Shown here: one piece after another, positions 1 through 8,562 of the stretch
Position numbering within the stretch: position 1 is the first letter of the stretch
Layout of the letters: every line of letters begins with the position of its first letter
Source of the DNA: Maricaulis maris MCS10
Lineage (GTDB): Bacteria; Pseudomonadota; Alphaproteobacteria; Caulobacterales; Maricaulaceae
Direction of reading: 5' to 3'
Assembly (NCBI RefSeq): GCF_000014745.1
Contig: NC_008347.1
Location: 1,869,501-1,933,500, forward strand
DNA: 64,000 nucleotides
Translations under genes and position numbers: made by a program
Notes under the pieces: generated by a model
Database searches by the model: none
What the model was told of the DNA's origin: nothing
Seen by the model: only the letters and a program-made list of their open reading frames with translations

Positions 1-636
1 CGCATTGACCGTCCGCCCGGCCAGCGAGGCCAGCCAGAACAGGACGCCGAAATAGATCAGCGTCCGCAGGACATCGAACAGGGACAGGTCGACCGGCTCG
101 CCATCCTCGGTTTCGCCGAGCGGAATGGCCAGGGCCTGCAATTGCATCACGACATCATCGAGCAGGCCGAACACGTCCAGCGCCGCCACCGGCCAGGCGA
201 CATAGAAGGCGACCTTGGACCAGAAACGCGAACGAATGATCAGGGTTACGGCGCGGATGACCAGCCAGGCGGTCATCAGGCTCATGGCAGCGTCGATCAG
301 GGCGAAGGGTTGGTCGATCGCCCCCAGGACAATGCGGATAATGGCCAGAACCGCGACCAGGGCGAGCGGTGTCGCCAGCGATATGGCAGCGGTCAGAAGG
401 CGCCGCGCCAGACCGGTCTTGATACGCGCGCCCGCCAGCCCCTCGACGACATGACGCAAGCGCGGCCCGAAAATCAGCGCCGGGACAAAGGCCGCCAGGA
501 CAAGACCCATCTGGATGGCGACATCGAGATTGAGCAGGCTGGCCAACAGCCAGTCCCAGGCCTCACGCGCGCGGCCCTCGAGAACTTCCATCGGCAGAAG
601 TTCATCCAGCGCACTGTCATCCTGCGGTGTGGTCAT
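1..636 (-). CDS. MscS-like mechanosensitive channel, N-terminal part (runs off left edge)
   Basis: The reading frame is open from an ATG at 636 to the window edge, giving 212 codons with no stop, so the gene is cut at its 3' end. The ATG follows a purine-rich GGGAGGGAG. The visible part has a short acidic N-terminus, then several hydrophobic segments (about residues 30-50, 72-90, 95-110, 130-150, 185-205). It ends in a stretch typical of the helix leading into an MscS pore domain (LASLAGRTVNA). An inner-membrane small-conductance channel-like protein is the best guess. The diagnostic beta domain lies outside the window, so another multi-helix membrane family is possible. Confidence 0.6.
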   Translation of the reverse strand, partial: MTTPQDDSALDELLPMEVLEGRAREAWDWLLASLLNLDVAIQMGLVLAAFVPALIFGPRLRHVVEGLAGARIKTGLARRLLTAAISLATPLALVAVLAIIRIVLGAIDQPFALIDAAMSLMTAWLVIRAVTLIIRSRFWSKVAFYVAWPVAALDVFGLLDDVVMQLQALAIPLGETEDGEPVDLSLFDVLRTLIYFGVLFWLASLAGRTVNA

Positions 637-701
637 CTGACGCTCCCTCCCCCTGATTTCAAAGAGGTAGCATTATTGGGGGGATGGGAGCGAGTCCCCT
701 T

Positions 702-822
702 CCCCCTCACCCGGCCCTTCGGGCCACCCTCTCCCGCAAGGGGAGAGGGCGTTCTTGCCAGCGGCGGGCGCATAGGCCTTCTCCCCTCGCGGGAGAAGGT
801 CCCCGAAGGGAGGATGAGGGGG
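702..822. repeat. 120-bp palindromic repeat, copy 1
   Basis: This is the first of three nearly identical copies (also 1252-1371 and 8425-8544). Each starts CCCCTCACCCGGCCC and ends GGATGAGGGG. Each contains internal palindromes, CTCTCCC..GGGAGAG and TTCTCCC..GGGAGAA, so the transcript would fold into consecutive hairpins. The element resembles REP/BIME-type intergenic repeats of alphaproteobacteria. It lies immediately upstream of the DUF559 gene. Confidence 0.85.
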
Positions 823-874
823 CGCGTGAGGCCGGTCACGCGAGGTCCCGGCCAGAATTTGCTAATCCACAGTC

Positions 875-1246
875 ATGAACTACCGGCTCGGCAGTTTTGC
901 GCGCCGCATGCGCACCGCCCAGACCCCGGCCGAGGCCCGGCTGTGGTCACGCTTGCGCAATCGCAAACTGACCGGCGCCAAGTTTCGCCGACAGATTCCG
1001 ATCGGACCCTATATCGTCGACTTCGTCTGCTTCGAGGCCCGGCTGATCATCGAGGCCGATGGCGGCCAGCATGCCGACCTTGAGCCGGAAGACGCCGAGC
1101 GAACCGCTTGGCTGGAAGCGCAAGGTTTCACGGTCTTGCGGTTCTGGAACCGGCACATTCTCAAACGCACGGATGCGGTGATGGAGGTCATTGGCGAGAC
1201 GCTGCACTGGGTGACGCATCCGGACAAGGACAGCCAGCCTGGCTGA
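875..1246 (+). CDS. DUF559 endonuclease-like protein
   Basis: 123 aa, matching the DUF559 family, which is related to very-short-patch-repair (Vsr-like, PD-(D/E)XK) nucleases. Family features seen are the N-terminal helix with AEARLWSRLRN, the core FRRQIPIGPYIVDFVC, the acidic IIEADGGQH segment and the C-terminal GFTVLRFWN. D and E residues at about 49-61 would be the metal ligands. The gene lies exactly between two copies of the 120-bp repeat in the same orientation. The biological substrate of these proteins is not known. ATG start at 875; no good ribosome-binding site is visible. Confidence 0.85.
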   Translation: MNYRLGSFARRMRTAQTPAEARLWSRLRNRKLTGAKFRRQIPIGPYIVDFVCFEARLIIEADGGQHADLEPEDAERTAWLEAQGFTVLRFWNRHILKRTDAVMEVIGETLHWVTHPDKDSQPG

Positions 1247-1251
1247 ACCAA

Positions 1252-1371
1252 CCCCTCACCCGGCCCTCCGGGCCACCCTCTCCCGCAAGGGGAGAGGGCG
1301 TTCTTGCCAGCGGCGGGCGCATAGGCCTTCTCCCCTCGCGGGAGAAGGTCCCCGAAGGGAGGATGAGGGGG
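1252..1371. repeat. 120-bp palindromic repeat, copy 2
   Basis: Nearly identical to 702-822 and in the same orientation. It begins 5 bp after the stop of the DUF559 gene. It has the same paired palindromes and the same GATGAGGGGG end. Confidence 0.85.
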
Positions 1372-1416
1372 TAAGCGGCGGCACTCACAGCCTGATCCCT
1401 CCAGGCAATCACGCCC

Positions 1417-2064
1417 CTAAGGCCGCCAGTCGCTGCCACGGAGGCAGGCATCCAGGCGAGCGAACTCATTGTTCTGCGCTTCGGTATAGCCATAGAGCGC
1501 CCCGAAGAGAGGTTCCATATAGACGGAAAACCCGTACCGACAGCCATGGAGGTAGAGCATTTCATAGGCTTTGAAGCGCCACTCCTCGCCGGGGAGCGCG
1601 AACATGATACAGCGGCCCTGCTCGCTGGTCTCACGTCCCAATAGGCTTTCAAACCGCACAATTCTCCCGACCTCGACGTGCTGCTCAAAGTGCTGTGGCT
1701 GGAACATGGCGTCATCCAGCACCTCTCCGGGACCGAGATGAAACGTGGCGAAGGGTTTTTCCCCGGCCAGCATGAGCGTGAGTTCGCGATTGGTGTGCGT
1801 GGGATAGCTCAAAATCCGCACGCTGGCGAACACCGCACCCGAAGACTTTGAACGAATCTCACCCCTGGTTTCGGGCGGCAGGACGTCGAGTTCAGCCAGG
1901 TCGAGGTGACGGAAATGACCTGACACAGCCTTGATGACTGCCTCGCGCTCCGCGCGGGGCACCGCGACCGAGGATATAATGTCCTCGCAACCGTTCTGGT
2001 CGTACCGCAAGCAATCCACGAAGACCGTCGGATCGACCTCCATGATCGCGTCTTCCAGCGACAT
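1417..2064 (-). CDS. hypothetical protein downstream of gatB
   Basis: 215 aa from the ATG at 2064; a TTG at 2073 would add three residues. No recognised domain, no signal peptide and no membrane segment. The protein is acidic at the N-terminus (SLEDAIMEVDPTVFVDCL) and ends with an aromatic-rich stretch (GCRYGFSVYMEPLFGALYGY). It follows the gatB stop by 11 bp on the same strand, so it is probably the last gene of the gat operon. It ends just before repeat copy 2. Function unknown. Confidence 0.7.
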   Translation of the reverse strand: MSLEDAIMEVDPTVFVDCLRYDQNGCEDIISSVAVPRAEREAVIKAVSGHFRHLDLAELDVLPPETRGEIRSKSSGAVFASVRILSYPTHTNRELTLMLAGEKPFATFHLGPGEVLDDAMFQPQHFEQHVEVGRIVRFESLLGRETSEQGRCIMFALPGEEWRFKAYEMLYLHGCRYGFSVYMEPLFGALYGYTEAQNNEFARLDACLRGSDWRP

Positions 2065-2075
2065 GTCCTGCAAAC

Positions 2076-3569
2076 CTACCCCAGCAATTTCTTCCGCAAT
2101 ATCTCGTTCACGGCTTGCGGGTTGGCCTTGCCCTGCATGGCTTTCATCACCTGGCCGACGAACCAGCCCATGGTCTTGGGCTTTTCTTTCACTTGGGCGG
2201 CCTGGTCGGGATTGTCGGCGATGAGCTGGTCGATGACGGCTTCGATGGCGCCTGTGTCGGTGACCTGTTTGAGGCCCTTCTCGTCGACGATCTTGGCCGG
2301 GTCGCCGCCTTCACTCCACAGGATCTCGAACACGTCCTTGGCGATCTTGCCGGAGATGGTGTCGTCGGAGATGAGCGCGATCAGACCACCGAGCTGTGTC
2401 GCCGAGACCGGGCTGTCGGTGATGTCGAGGCCTTCCTTGTTGAGGCGGCCATAAAGCTCGTTATTGACCCAGGAGGAGGCCAGCTTGGCGTCGCGGCCTT
2501 CGGCGACGATCTCGTAGTAATCGGCGCGATCCTTGTCGGCCGACAGGACAGCGGCGTCATAATCTGACAGGCCGAGCTCGGAGACGAGCCGGGCGCGCTT
2601 CTGGTCCGGCAGTTCGGGCAGGCCGGCCTTGATCTCGTCGACGAAAGACTGCTGCAGTTCAAGCGGCAGCAGGTCGGGATCGGGGAAGTAGCGATAATCG
2701 TGGGCTTCTTCCTTCGAGCGCATGGAGCGGGTCACACCGGTATTGGCGTCGAACAGGCGGGTTTCCTGGTCGATCTTGCCGCCATCCTCGATGATGTCGA
2801 TCTGGCGCTGGGCCTCGTATTCGATGGCTTGGCGGATGAAGCGCAGCGAATTGACATTCTTGATCTCGCAGCGCGTGCCCAGATGCGAGAAATCACCCGT
2901 CTCACGGAATTTCTCATACTGGCCGGGACGACAGACCGACACGTTCACATCGGCGCGCAGCTGGCCCTTCTCCATGTCACCGCCACACGTGCCCAGATAG
3001 CGCAAAATTGTGCGCAGCTTGGCGACATAGGCCGAGGCTTCCTCGGGCGAGCGGATATGCGGGCGGGAGACGATTTCCATCAGCGCCACGCCGGAGCGGT
3101 TGAGATCGACATAGGTCGAATTGGGATCGAGATCATGGATCGACTTGCCGGCATCCTGTTCCAGGTGCAGGCGTTCGATACCGACCGTGAAGCGCGAGCC
3201 ATCATCGCGTTCGCACTCGATCTCGCCCTCACCCACGATCGGGAATTGGAACTGGCTGATCTGATAGCCCTGCGGCAGGTCGGGATAGAAATAATTCTTG
3301 CGGTCAAAGCGCGACATCAGATTGATCTGGGCATTGAGACCGAGGCCCGTCCTCACCGCCTGTTCGACAACATGGCTGTTGATGACCGGCAGCATGCCCG
3401 GCATCGCCGCATCGACCAGCGAGACCTGCGTATTGGGCGCCGCGCCAAAGGCTGTCGCCGCGCCGGAGAAGAGCTTGGCATTGGAGACCACCTGGGCGTG
3501 GATCTCCAGGCCCATGACGACTTCCCAGTCACCGGTCGCGCCCGGCAGGATGTAGCTGTGATCACTCAT
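2076..3569 (-). CDS. gatB: Aspartyl/glutamyl-tRNA amidotransferase subunit B
   Basis: 497 aa, full length for GatB. With GatA and GatC it converts Glu-tRNA(Gln) and/or Asp-tRNA(Asn) to the amidated forms in the cytoplasm. GatB carries the kinase/amidotransferase cradle and the tRNA-binding tail. Seen are the N-terminal [13 protein letters not shown] signature, [30 protein letters not shown] and [10 protein letters not shown], then the C-terminal YqeY-like tail ending in a conserved [10 protein letters not shown] chose the ATG at 3569 ([10 protein letters not shown]) because GAGGAAG sits 6 nt upstream and the length fits. An ATG at 3590 would add seven residues. The start overlaps the upstream stop by 8 bp (ATGAGTGA), suggesting translational coupling. 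Confidence 0.97.
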   Translation of the reverse strand: MSDHSYILPGATGDWEVVMGLEIHAQVVSNAKLFSGAATAFGAAPNTQVSLVDAAMPGMLPVINSHVVEQAVRTGLGLNAQINLMSRFDRKNYFYPDLPQGYQISQFQFPIVGEGEIECERDDGSRFTVGIERLHLEQDAGKSIHDLDPNSTYVDLNRSGVALMEIVSRPHIRSPEEASAYVAKLRTILRYLGTCGGDMEKGQLRADVNVSVCRPGQYEKFRETGDFSHLGTRCEIKNVNSLRFIRQAIEYEAQRQIDIIEDGGKIDQETRLFDANTGVTRSMRSKEEAHDYRYFPDPDLLPLELQQSFVDEIKAGLPELPDQKRARLVSELGLSDYDAAVLSADKDRADYYEIVAEGRDAKLASSWVNNELYGRLNKEGLDITDSPVSATQLGGLIALISDDTISGKIAKDVFEILWSEGGDPAKIVDEKGLKQVTDTGAIEAVIDQLIADNPDQAAQVKEKPKTMGWFVGQVMKAMQGKANPQAVNEILRKKLLG

Positions 3570-3840
3570 CTCGATCTTCCTCGTCGTCATCCCATCCGGG
3601 ACGTTCGTCTTCCGGCGTATTCATCGCCGCAACCAGAACCCGACCCGCCATGGTGACGGTCAGGCCGAAAAACAAAAAGCCAACCCCCGGCACCACCAGA
3701 AAGATGGTCCAGAGAGCAGCCGGCTCAAGCGGCACGATGCCGCGAAACACCACCGCCCCGGCCAGCAGCAAGAGCGCGCCGACCAGAAAACTCGGTCGCG
3801 CCAGCTTCATGGCCGGGTGGGCAGGTTCAGCCTTGGCCAT
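3562..3840 (-). CDS. small membrane protein between gatA and gatB (1)
   Basis: 92 aa with two hydrophobic helices (about residues 17-35 and 43-68) and a strongly acidic C-terminal tail ([15 protein letters not shown]). A GTG at 3843 is an alternative start just before the ATG at 3840. It overlaps the preceding small gene by 14 bp and gatB by 8 bp, so it should be co-translated with them. No family is recognised and there is no evident link to tRNA amidation. Confidence 0.75.
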   Translation of the reverse strand: MAKAEPAHPAMKLARPSFLVGALLLLAGAVVFRGIVPLEPAALWTIFLVVPGVGFLFFGLTVTMAGRVLVAAMNTPEDERPGWDDDEEDRDE

Positions 3841-4105
3841 CACGCGGCCCCATGAAAGACTTCACCACGGCGATCATCGCCGCCAGCCCGAAACCGGCCA
3901 GCATCAGCCCCAGCGCCAGCTGGACGATGAAACCGAAGGTCGGGAACTCACCCGCCCCGAATGCACCGCCAACCATCACGCCGCCGGAATAGACCGTCGG
4001 CAGGCCGAAGGCGAGGCCGAGTATGGCCAGCAGGATCATGAAGCCACGATTGGGCTTGGCCGGCGGTGTTTGCGGGGCCGGGGTCTTGCGCTCTTCGTCA
4101 GTCAT
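3827..4105 (-). CDS. small membrane protein between gatA and gatB (2)
   Basis: 92 aa with a proline-rich cytoplasmic N-terminus (ERKTPAPQTPPAKPNRG) and two transmembrane segments (about 22-45 and 55-80). The ATG overlaps the stop of the gene before it by 8 bp (ATGACTGA), the same arrangement as at the gatB start. Unknown function. It is the second of three tiny membrane genes inserted in the gat operon. Confidence 0.75.
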   Translation of the reverse strand: MTDEERKTPAPQTPPAKPNRGFMILLAILGLAFGLPTVYSGGVMVGGAFGAGEFPTFGFIVQLALGLMLAGFGLAAMIAVVKSFMGPRDGQG

Positions 4106-4346
4106 CCGCCGCTTCCTCTTTCTGGCGCCAGCGCTGGCGCCGCCTGGCCTCTGCGACCCGCCCGGTGAGTCGCGTCGAGGCTATCGAGCCGCCTGCCGCC
4201 GTACCGAACCCGGTCCGTACGGCCCAGATACCAAAAATGGCGCCGAAACCGACACCGATCCCGAGCAGCGCCATCGATCCGATCATCAGCGCCAGCACCA
4301 ATGCTGCGCCAGCCAGAATCAAGATGAAGCGCCCGAGCATCCCCAT
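4098..4346 (-). CDS. small membrane protein between gatA and gatB (3)
   Basis: 82 aa with two closely spaced hydrophobic segments (about 5-28 and 30-50) and a basic, then acidic, C-terminus (RVAEARRRQRWRQKEEAADD). It starts 23 bp after the gatA stop and runs into the next small gene with an 8-bp overlap. No family recognised. Confidence 0.7.
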   Translation of the reverse strand: MGMLGRFILILAGAALVLALMIGSMALLGIGVGFGAIFGIWAVRTGFGTAAGGSIASTRLTGRVAEARRRQRWRQKEEAADD

Positions 4347-4369
4347 GTGTCAAAGCCCCACCGCGTCCA

Positions 4370-5845
4370 TCACGCCCACCAATTCTCCGGCTTGGCGACG
4401 AAGCCGGCCGAATCCTCGATCGCCGCGCCGACCTTGAACATGGTTTCCTCGTCCAGCGCCGGGGTGATGATCTGAAGTCCCAGCGGCAGGCCGTCCTTGT
4501 CGACACCGGCCGGCACCGACATGGCCGGCAGGCCGGCCAGGTTGGCGGTGACGGTGAAGACGTCATTGAGATACATGGCGATCGGATCATCCGACTTCGA
4601 CCCCAGCGCGAAGGCGGCCGACGGGGCGGACGGGGTCAGCACGGCGTCGACCTTCTCAAACGCCTGTTCGAAATCCTGCAGGATGCGCGTGCGCACTTTC
4701 TGGGCGCGCAGGTAATAGGCGTCGTAATAGCCGGCCGAGAGCACATAGGTGCCGATCATGATGCGGCGCTGGACCTCATGGCCGAAACCGGCACCGCGGG
4801 TGTTTTCATAGGTCGCATTGAGGTTTGTCCCCTCGACGCGATTGCCATAGCGCATGCCGTCATAGCGGGCGAGGTTGGAGGAAGCCTCCGCCGGCGCGAC
4901 GATGTAATAGGCTGGCAGGGCGTATTTCGTGTGCGGCAGGGAGATGTCGACGATCTCGCAGCCGGCGGCCTTGAGCCAGTCAATGCCCTTTTGCCAGGCC
5001 TCATCGATCTCGGCCGGCATGCCATCGACCCGGTACTCCTTGGGAACGCCAATGCGCAAACCCTTCACCGACTGACCGACCGCCGCGACGAAGTCCGGTA
5101 CATCGTTCGGCAGCGAGGTCGAATCCTTGGGGTCATGACCCGACATGGCCTGCAGCATCAACGCCGAATCCTTCACCGTCTTGGCGAAGGGACCCGGATG
5201 ATCAAGCGAGGAGGCAAAGGCCACCGCGCCCCAGCGCGAGGTTCGGCCATAGGTGGCTTTCACGCCGACCGTGCCGGTAAAGGCGGCCGGCTGGCGGATC
5301 GAACCGCCGGTATCCGTGCCCGTGGCGCCAAAGCAGAGATCGGCCGCCACAGCCGCCGCAGATCCGCCCGAGGAGCCGCCCGGCGTCAGCATTTCGCCGT
5401 TAGCGCCCTTCCAGGGATTATTGACCGGACCGGTATTCGAGGTCTCGTTCGACGAGCCCATCGCGAATTCGTCCATCGAGGTCTTGCACAGGAAGACGCC
5501 GCCGTTTTCCCACAGCTTGGCCGTGACGCTGGACTCGTAAGTCGGCTTGAAGCCCTTGAGAATGTTCGAGGAGGCTGCCGTCTCGACACCTTCAACCGCG
5601 AACAAATCCTTGATCGCCAGCGGTGCGCCTTCGATGAGACCACCCTCGCCGCGCGCGAGTTTCTCGTCGGAGGCCTTGGCCATGGCCAGCGTCTTGTCGG
5701 CGTCAAAGGCGGTGAAGGCATTCAGCTTGGGCTGGGCTGCTTCGCACAGGGCCAGGCCTTCCGTCGCCAGTTCAACAGCAGAGACCTCACGCGCCTTCAG
5801 CTTGGCGGTGATGTCGGACAGGGTGAGTTTGAAAAGCTCGCTCAT
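4370..5845 (-). CDS. gatA: Aspartyl/glutamyl-tRNA amidotransferase subunit A
   Basis: 491 aa, the usual GatA length. This amidase subunit releases ammonia from glutamine or asparagine for GatB. The amidase signature is complete: catalytic Lys in PLAIKDLF (about residue 78) and the Ser-rich loop [14 protein letters not shown] with the cis-Ser and nucleophile Ser (about 153-180, continuing [12 protein letters not shown]). It starts 3 bp downstream of the gatC stop, so gatC-gatA form the head of the operon. Confidence 0.97.
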   Translation of the reverse strand: MSELFKLTLSDITAKLKAREVSAVELATEGLALCEAAQPKLNAFTAFDADKTLAMAKASDEKLARGEGGLIEGAPLAIKDLFAVEGVETAASSNILKGFKPTYESSVTAKLWENGGVFLCKTSMDEFAMGSSNETSNTGPVNNPWKGANGEMLTPGGSSGGSAAAVAADLCFGATGTDTGGSIRQPAAFTGTVGVKATYGRTSRWGAVAFASSLDHPGPFAKTVKDSALMLQAMSGHDPKDSTSLPNDVPDFVAAVGQSVKGLRIGVPKEYRVDGMPAEIDEAWQKGIDWLKAAGCEIVDISLPHTKYALPAYYIVAPAEASSNLARYDGMRYGNRVEGTNLNATYENTRGAGFGHEVQRRIMIGTYVLSAGYYDAYYLRAQKVRTRILQDFEQAFEKVDAVLTPSAPSAAFALGSKSDDPIAMYLNDVFTVTANLAGLPAMSVPAGVDKDGLPLGLQIITPALDEETMFKVGAAIEDSAGFVAKPENWWA

Positions 5846-5848
5846 GAC

Positions 5849-6136
5849 CTACTCCACCGATTTCGGGACAACGAAGAAGCCTTCGTCGGACTTGGGCGCG
5901 TTGGCCAGGACCTTGTCGCGGCAATTGCCGTCGGTGACTTCGTCCGCGCGCTGCGGCAGCGGGAATTTCACCGGCGTGGTCATCGGCTCGACGCCGTCGA
6001 CATCCACTTCATTGAGCTGTTCGATCCAGCTCAGAATGCCATTGAGCTCGCCGACCAGCGTGTCGATACGATCGGTTGGTTCGGCGATGCGGGCGAGGCG
6101 CGCAATGCGGCGCACATCATCAGCGGTGACGGACAT
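5849..6136 (-). CDS. gatC: Aspartyl/glutamyl-tRNA amidotransferase subunit C
   Basis: 95 aa, full length. GatC wraps around and stabilises the GatA-GatB complex. Family features are MSVTADDVRRIARLARI at the N-terminus, LNGILSWIEQLNEVDVDGVEPM in pieces, and the C-terminal FFVVPKSVE. It is the first gene of the gat operon. The 100 bp between it and the divergent ruvX should contain both promoters. Confidence 0.96.
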   Translation of the reverse strand: MSVTADDVRRIARLARIAEPTDRIDTLVGELNGILSWIEQLNEVDVDGVEPMTTPVKFPLPQRADEVTDGNCRDKVLANAPKSDEGFFVVPKSVE

Positions 6137-6236
6137 GGGAAATCACTCCGGAAATTCGAAGCTGACTGAGTAGCAATCGCCTTTCGCAGGTGCAAGAAAG
6201 CTTGACGGTCGCGCGTGCAAAGCGCATCCCGCCATC

Positions 6237-6692
6237 ATGCCGATTGTGACCCTGGAAGACCTGCCCGATGGCCCCCTGATCGCCCTTGATCCGGGGAGCA
6301 AGACCATCGGGGTGGCGGCCTGCGGTGCCTCGCGGGGCCTCTCGACACCGGTGGAAACCATCAAGCGGACCAAGTTCACAGCCGATGCGGAGCGTGTCTT
6401 TGCCCTGCTGGACGAGCGCCAGGCCGTCGCCATCGTGATGGGCCTGCCGGTCAATATGGACGGGTCGGAAGGCCCGCGCGTGCAGTCGGTGCGTGCCATG
6501 GCCCGCAATCTGATGCGGCTGCGCGACCTGCCCATCGCCTTCCAGGACGAACGCCTCTCGACCTTCGAGGCCGAAGAGAAGCTGATTTCCGCGGGCGTGC
6601 GCCGTGACAAGCGCAAGGACATCATCGACGCCCACGCCGCCGCCAACATATTGCAATCCGCGCTCGACCGCCTGGAGATGCTGCGCCCATGA
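6237..6692 (+). CDS. ruvX: Putative pre-16S rRNA nuclease / Holliday-junction resolvase-like YqgF
   Basis: 151 aa, the usual length. RNase H-like fold: the first acidic residue is in LIALDPGSKTIGVA, then the glycine-rich strand IVMGLPVNMDGSEGPR, then QDERLSTFEAE and the C-terminal acidic DAHAAANILQ. In E. coli the homologue (YqgF) is needed for 16S rRNA 5' maturation. It is divergent from gatC and overlaps the next gene by 4 bp (ATGA). Confidence 0.95.
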   Translation: MPIVTLEDLPDGPLIALDPGSKTIGVAACGASRGLSTPVETIKRTKFTADAERVFALLDERQAVAIVMGLPVNMDGSEGPRVQSVRAMARNLMRLRDLPIAFQDERLSTFEAEEKLISAGVRRDKRKDIIDAHAAANILQSALDRLEMLRP

Positions 6693-7603
6693 CCCCCATC
6701 ATCACCGCCCTCGTCCCCGTCTTCGGCGTGATCTTTCTCGGATGGGTATTGCGACGCTCCAACCTGTTGCCGGAAACGAGCTGGGGGCCGATTTCGCGGC
6801 TGGCCTATCTTGGACTGTCCCCGGCCCTCCTATTTTCCTCGATCGCCTTTGCCGACCTGTCCGAGATCGAGCTCGGCGGTTTCATGGCCGCGGCGATGCT
6901 GGGTTTTGTCGCCATGGCGGCGCTGACACTGGCGTTGAAGCCGGTGCTGCGCGTTCCCGACCCGACCTTCACCTCGCTGTTCCAGGCGACCAGTCGCTGG
7001 AATGGCCTGCTGATCCTCGCCATCGCCATCGCCCTGTTCGGGGCCGAGGGCGAGGTTCTGGTAGCCCTGGTGATGGTCGCCTCGATCCCGCTGGTGAATA
7101 TGGAATGCGTCGCCGTCCTGTCGGTTTGGGGCACCGGCGCAGCGCCGCAGTGGCGCTCCATCCTCTACCGCATTCTGACCAATCCGCTGATCCTCGGCTC
7201 GGCTGCCGGTGGTGTGGTCAACCTGGCCAACATTCCGGTTCCGACGATGCTGGCCGACACCATTGCGCTGACCGGTCAGGCGGCGCTGCCGCTGATCCTG
7301 CTGGCGGTCGGCGCGGGACTGAACTTCACCGCCATGCGGGCCCGGCCACGCCTGCTCGGCCTGTCAGTCTTCGTCAAGCTGATGATCGGCCCGCTGGTCT
7401 TCTACGGCATCGGCCGCGCCTTCGGCATTGACGGCATTCCCCTGACCGTCCTGCTCCTCACCGGTGCCTCACCGGGTGCGGCGTCGGCCTATGTGCTGGC
7501 CCAGCAATTGGGCGGTGACGCGCCCTATTCCGCCGGTGACATCACAGCAAGCGCGCTGTTCTGCTTCATCACGATCCCGTTCTGGCTGTGGTTGCTGGGC
7601 TAG
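6689..7603 (+). CDS. AEC family transporter
   Basis: 304 aa with about ten hydrophobic helices, as expected of the auxin efflux carrier (AEC) family of inner-membrane permeases. Typical features are ALVPVFGVIFLGWVLRRSN at the start, a central hydrophilic break, NPLILGSAAGGVVN, and a C-terminal half ending TGASPGAASAYVLAQQLGGD. Substrate cannot be told; family members move malate, malonate or other small anions. Translation is probably coupled to ruvX (ATGA overlap). The last ~200 bp of the gene has a decayed second copy at 8222-8420. Confidence 0.92.
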   Translation: MTPIITALVPVFGVIFLGWVLRRSNLLPETSWGPISRLAYLGLSPALLFSSIAFADLSEIELGGFMAAAMLGFVAMAALTLALKPVLRVPDPTFTSLFQATSRWNGLLILAIAIALFGAEGEVLVALVMVASIPLVNMECVAVLSVWGTGAAPQWRSILYRILTNPLILGSAAGGVVNLANIPVPTMLADTIALTGQAALPLILLAVGAGLNFTAMRARPRLLGLSVFVKLMIGPLVFYGIGRAFGIDGIPLTVLLLTGASPGAASAYVLAQQLGGDAPYSAGDITASALFCFITIPFWLWLLG

Positions 7604-7720
7604 GCAGGCACTGCGCCAGGCGACCGGATCGACGCCGCTTGCCGGTCTCGCCCGGTCGAATTACGAATAAGGACCAGGCTTGCTCAGGCGAGCGGGATCT
7701 TGTCGTCCGGGGGTACTATC

Positions 7721-8230
7721 ATGGCACACAAGGGCGCACTCTCTCGCCGCTCGTTTCTGATGCAGGTGACCGGTACCGCATTGGCGGCGGGTGCCGGCGC
7801 ACTGGTCAGCGGTAGCGCGACCGCACAAACCTATACCGGCGTATCGGACTCGGATGGCGGGGCCTATGCGGATCCGGCCGGGTATGGACGCAGCGGCGGC
7901 GCGCGCGCAGGCAGCTCCGGCTTGACCGATAGTGACAGCGGCGCCGCCGCTGATCCGGCCGGGAATGGCCGCGGATCAGGCGGCACCGGCGCACAGGGCG
8001 TTACCGACCAGGACAGTGGTGCTACGGCGGACCCGGCAGGACGTGGCCGGGGGGGACGCTCCGGCACGGGCGCATCCGGCTATACCGACACCGACAGCGG
8101 GGCGACGGCAGATCCGGCCGGTCGAGGGCGCGGACCGGCAGCCCCGCGCCCGGCTCAGCCGGACGGCCCGGTCGAAAGCGAAGTCCAGCGTAACAACGGG
8201 ATGGCGCGGGCCTGCAACCCCCGCTGCTAG
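7721..8230 (+). CDS. Tat-exported protein with four DSDSGA..ADPAG repeats
   Basis: 169 aa from the ATG at 7721, preceded by GGGGGT. An in-frame TTG at 7700 is less likely. A twin-arginine signal is clear: SRRSFLM followed by a hydrophobic stretch and a likely cleavage at SATA-Q. The mature part has four tandem units of about 27 aa, each built on G-x-(S/T)-D-x-D-(S/G)-G-A-x-A-D-P-A-G-x-G-R, separated by Gly/Arg/Ser linkers. A short tail ends with the only Cys (ACNPRC). Repeated Asp-x-Asp-x-Gly could bind divalent metal, but that is inference. The 3' end runs into the decayed AEC copy, so the current stop may be recruited from it. Function unknown. Confidence 0.8.
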   Translation: MAHKGALSRRSFLMQVTGTALAAGAGALVSGSATAQTYTGVSDSDGGAYADPAGYGRSGGARAGSSGLTDSDSGAAADPAGNGRGSGGTGAQGVTDQDSGATADPAGRGRGGRSGTGASGYTDTDSGATADPAGRGRGPAAPRPAQPDGPVESEVQRNNGMARACNPRC

Positions 8231-8420
8231 CTGCCGGTGCCGGGCTCAACGTCAACGCCGTGAAGGCGCGGCCGCGTTTGTTGGTCCTGTCAGTCTTTAT
8301 CCAGTTGATGATCGGACCGCTGGTCTTTTTCGGGATTGGGCGCCTGCCGGGTATTTAAGGCATCCCGCTCACCACCCTGCTTCTCACCGGCGCGTCGCCT
8401 CGACCTGGGTTCTGGCCAAA
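8222..8420 (+). pseudogene. decayed duplicate of the AEC transporter 3' region
   Basis: Translated in pieces it reads LLAAGAGLN, ARPRLLVLSVF, QLMIGPLVFFGIGR, then an in-frame stop, then GIPLTTLLLTGASP and a shifted WVLAKQ. The same order occurs in the intact transporter (about 7300-7505), with roughly 75% base identity by eye. Internal TAA, a deletion after TGASP and missing ends show it is non-functional. It ends next to repeat copy 3. It begins inside the last codons of the Tat-signal gene, in a different frame. Confidence 0.85.
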
Positions 8421-8424
8421 CAGA

Positions 8425-8544
8425 CCCCTCACCCGGCCCTTCGGGCCACCCTCTCCCGCAAGGGGAGAGGGCGTTCTTGCCAGCGGCCGGCTCATACGCC
8501 TTCTCCCCTCGCGGGAGAAGGTCCCCGAAGGGGGGATGAGGGGG
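8425..8544. repeat. 120-bp palindromic repeat, copy 3
   Basis: Same element as 702-822 and 1252-1371 with a few substitutions (CGGCCGGCTCATACGCC in the centre). It abuts the AEC remnant on the left and lies 18 bp from the stop of the downstream minus-strand gene. It could serve as that gene's transcription end through its hairpins. Confidence 0.85.
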
Positions 8545-8562
8545 AATCCCGGTGCCTGACGG

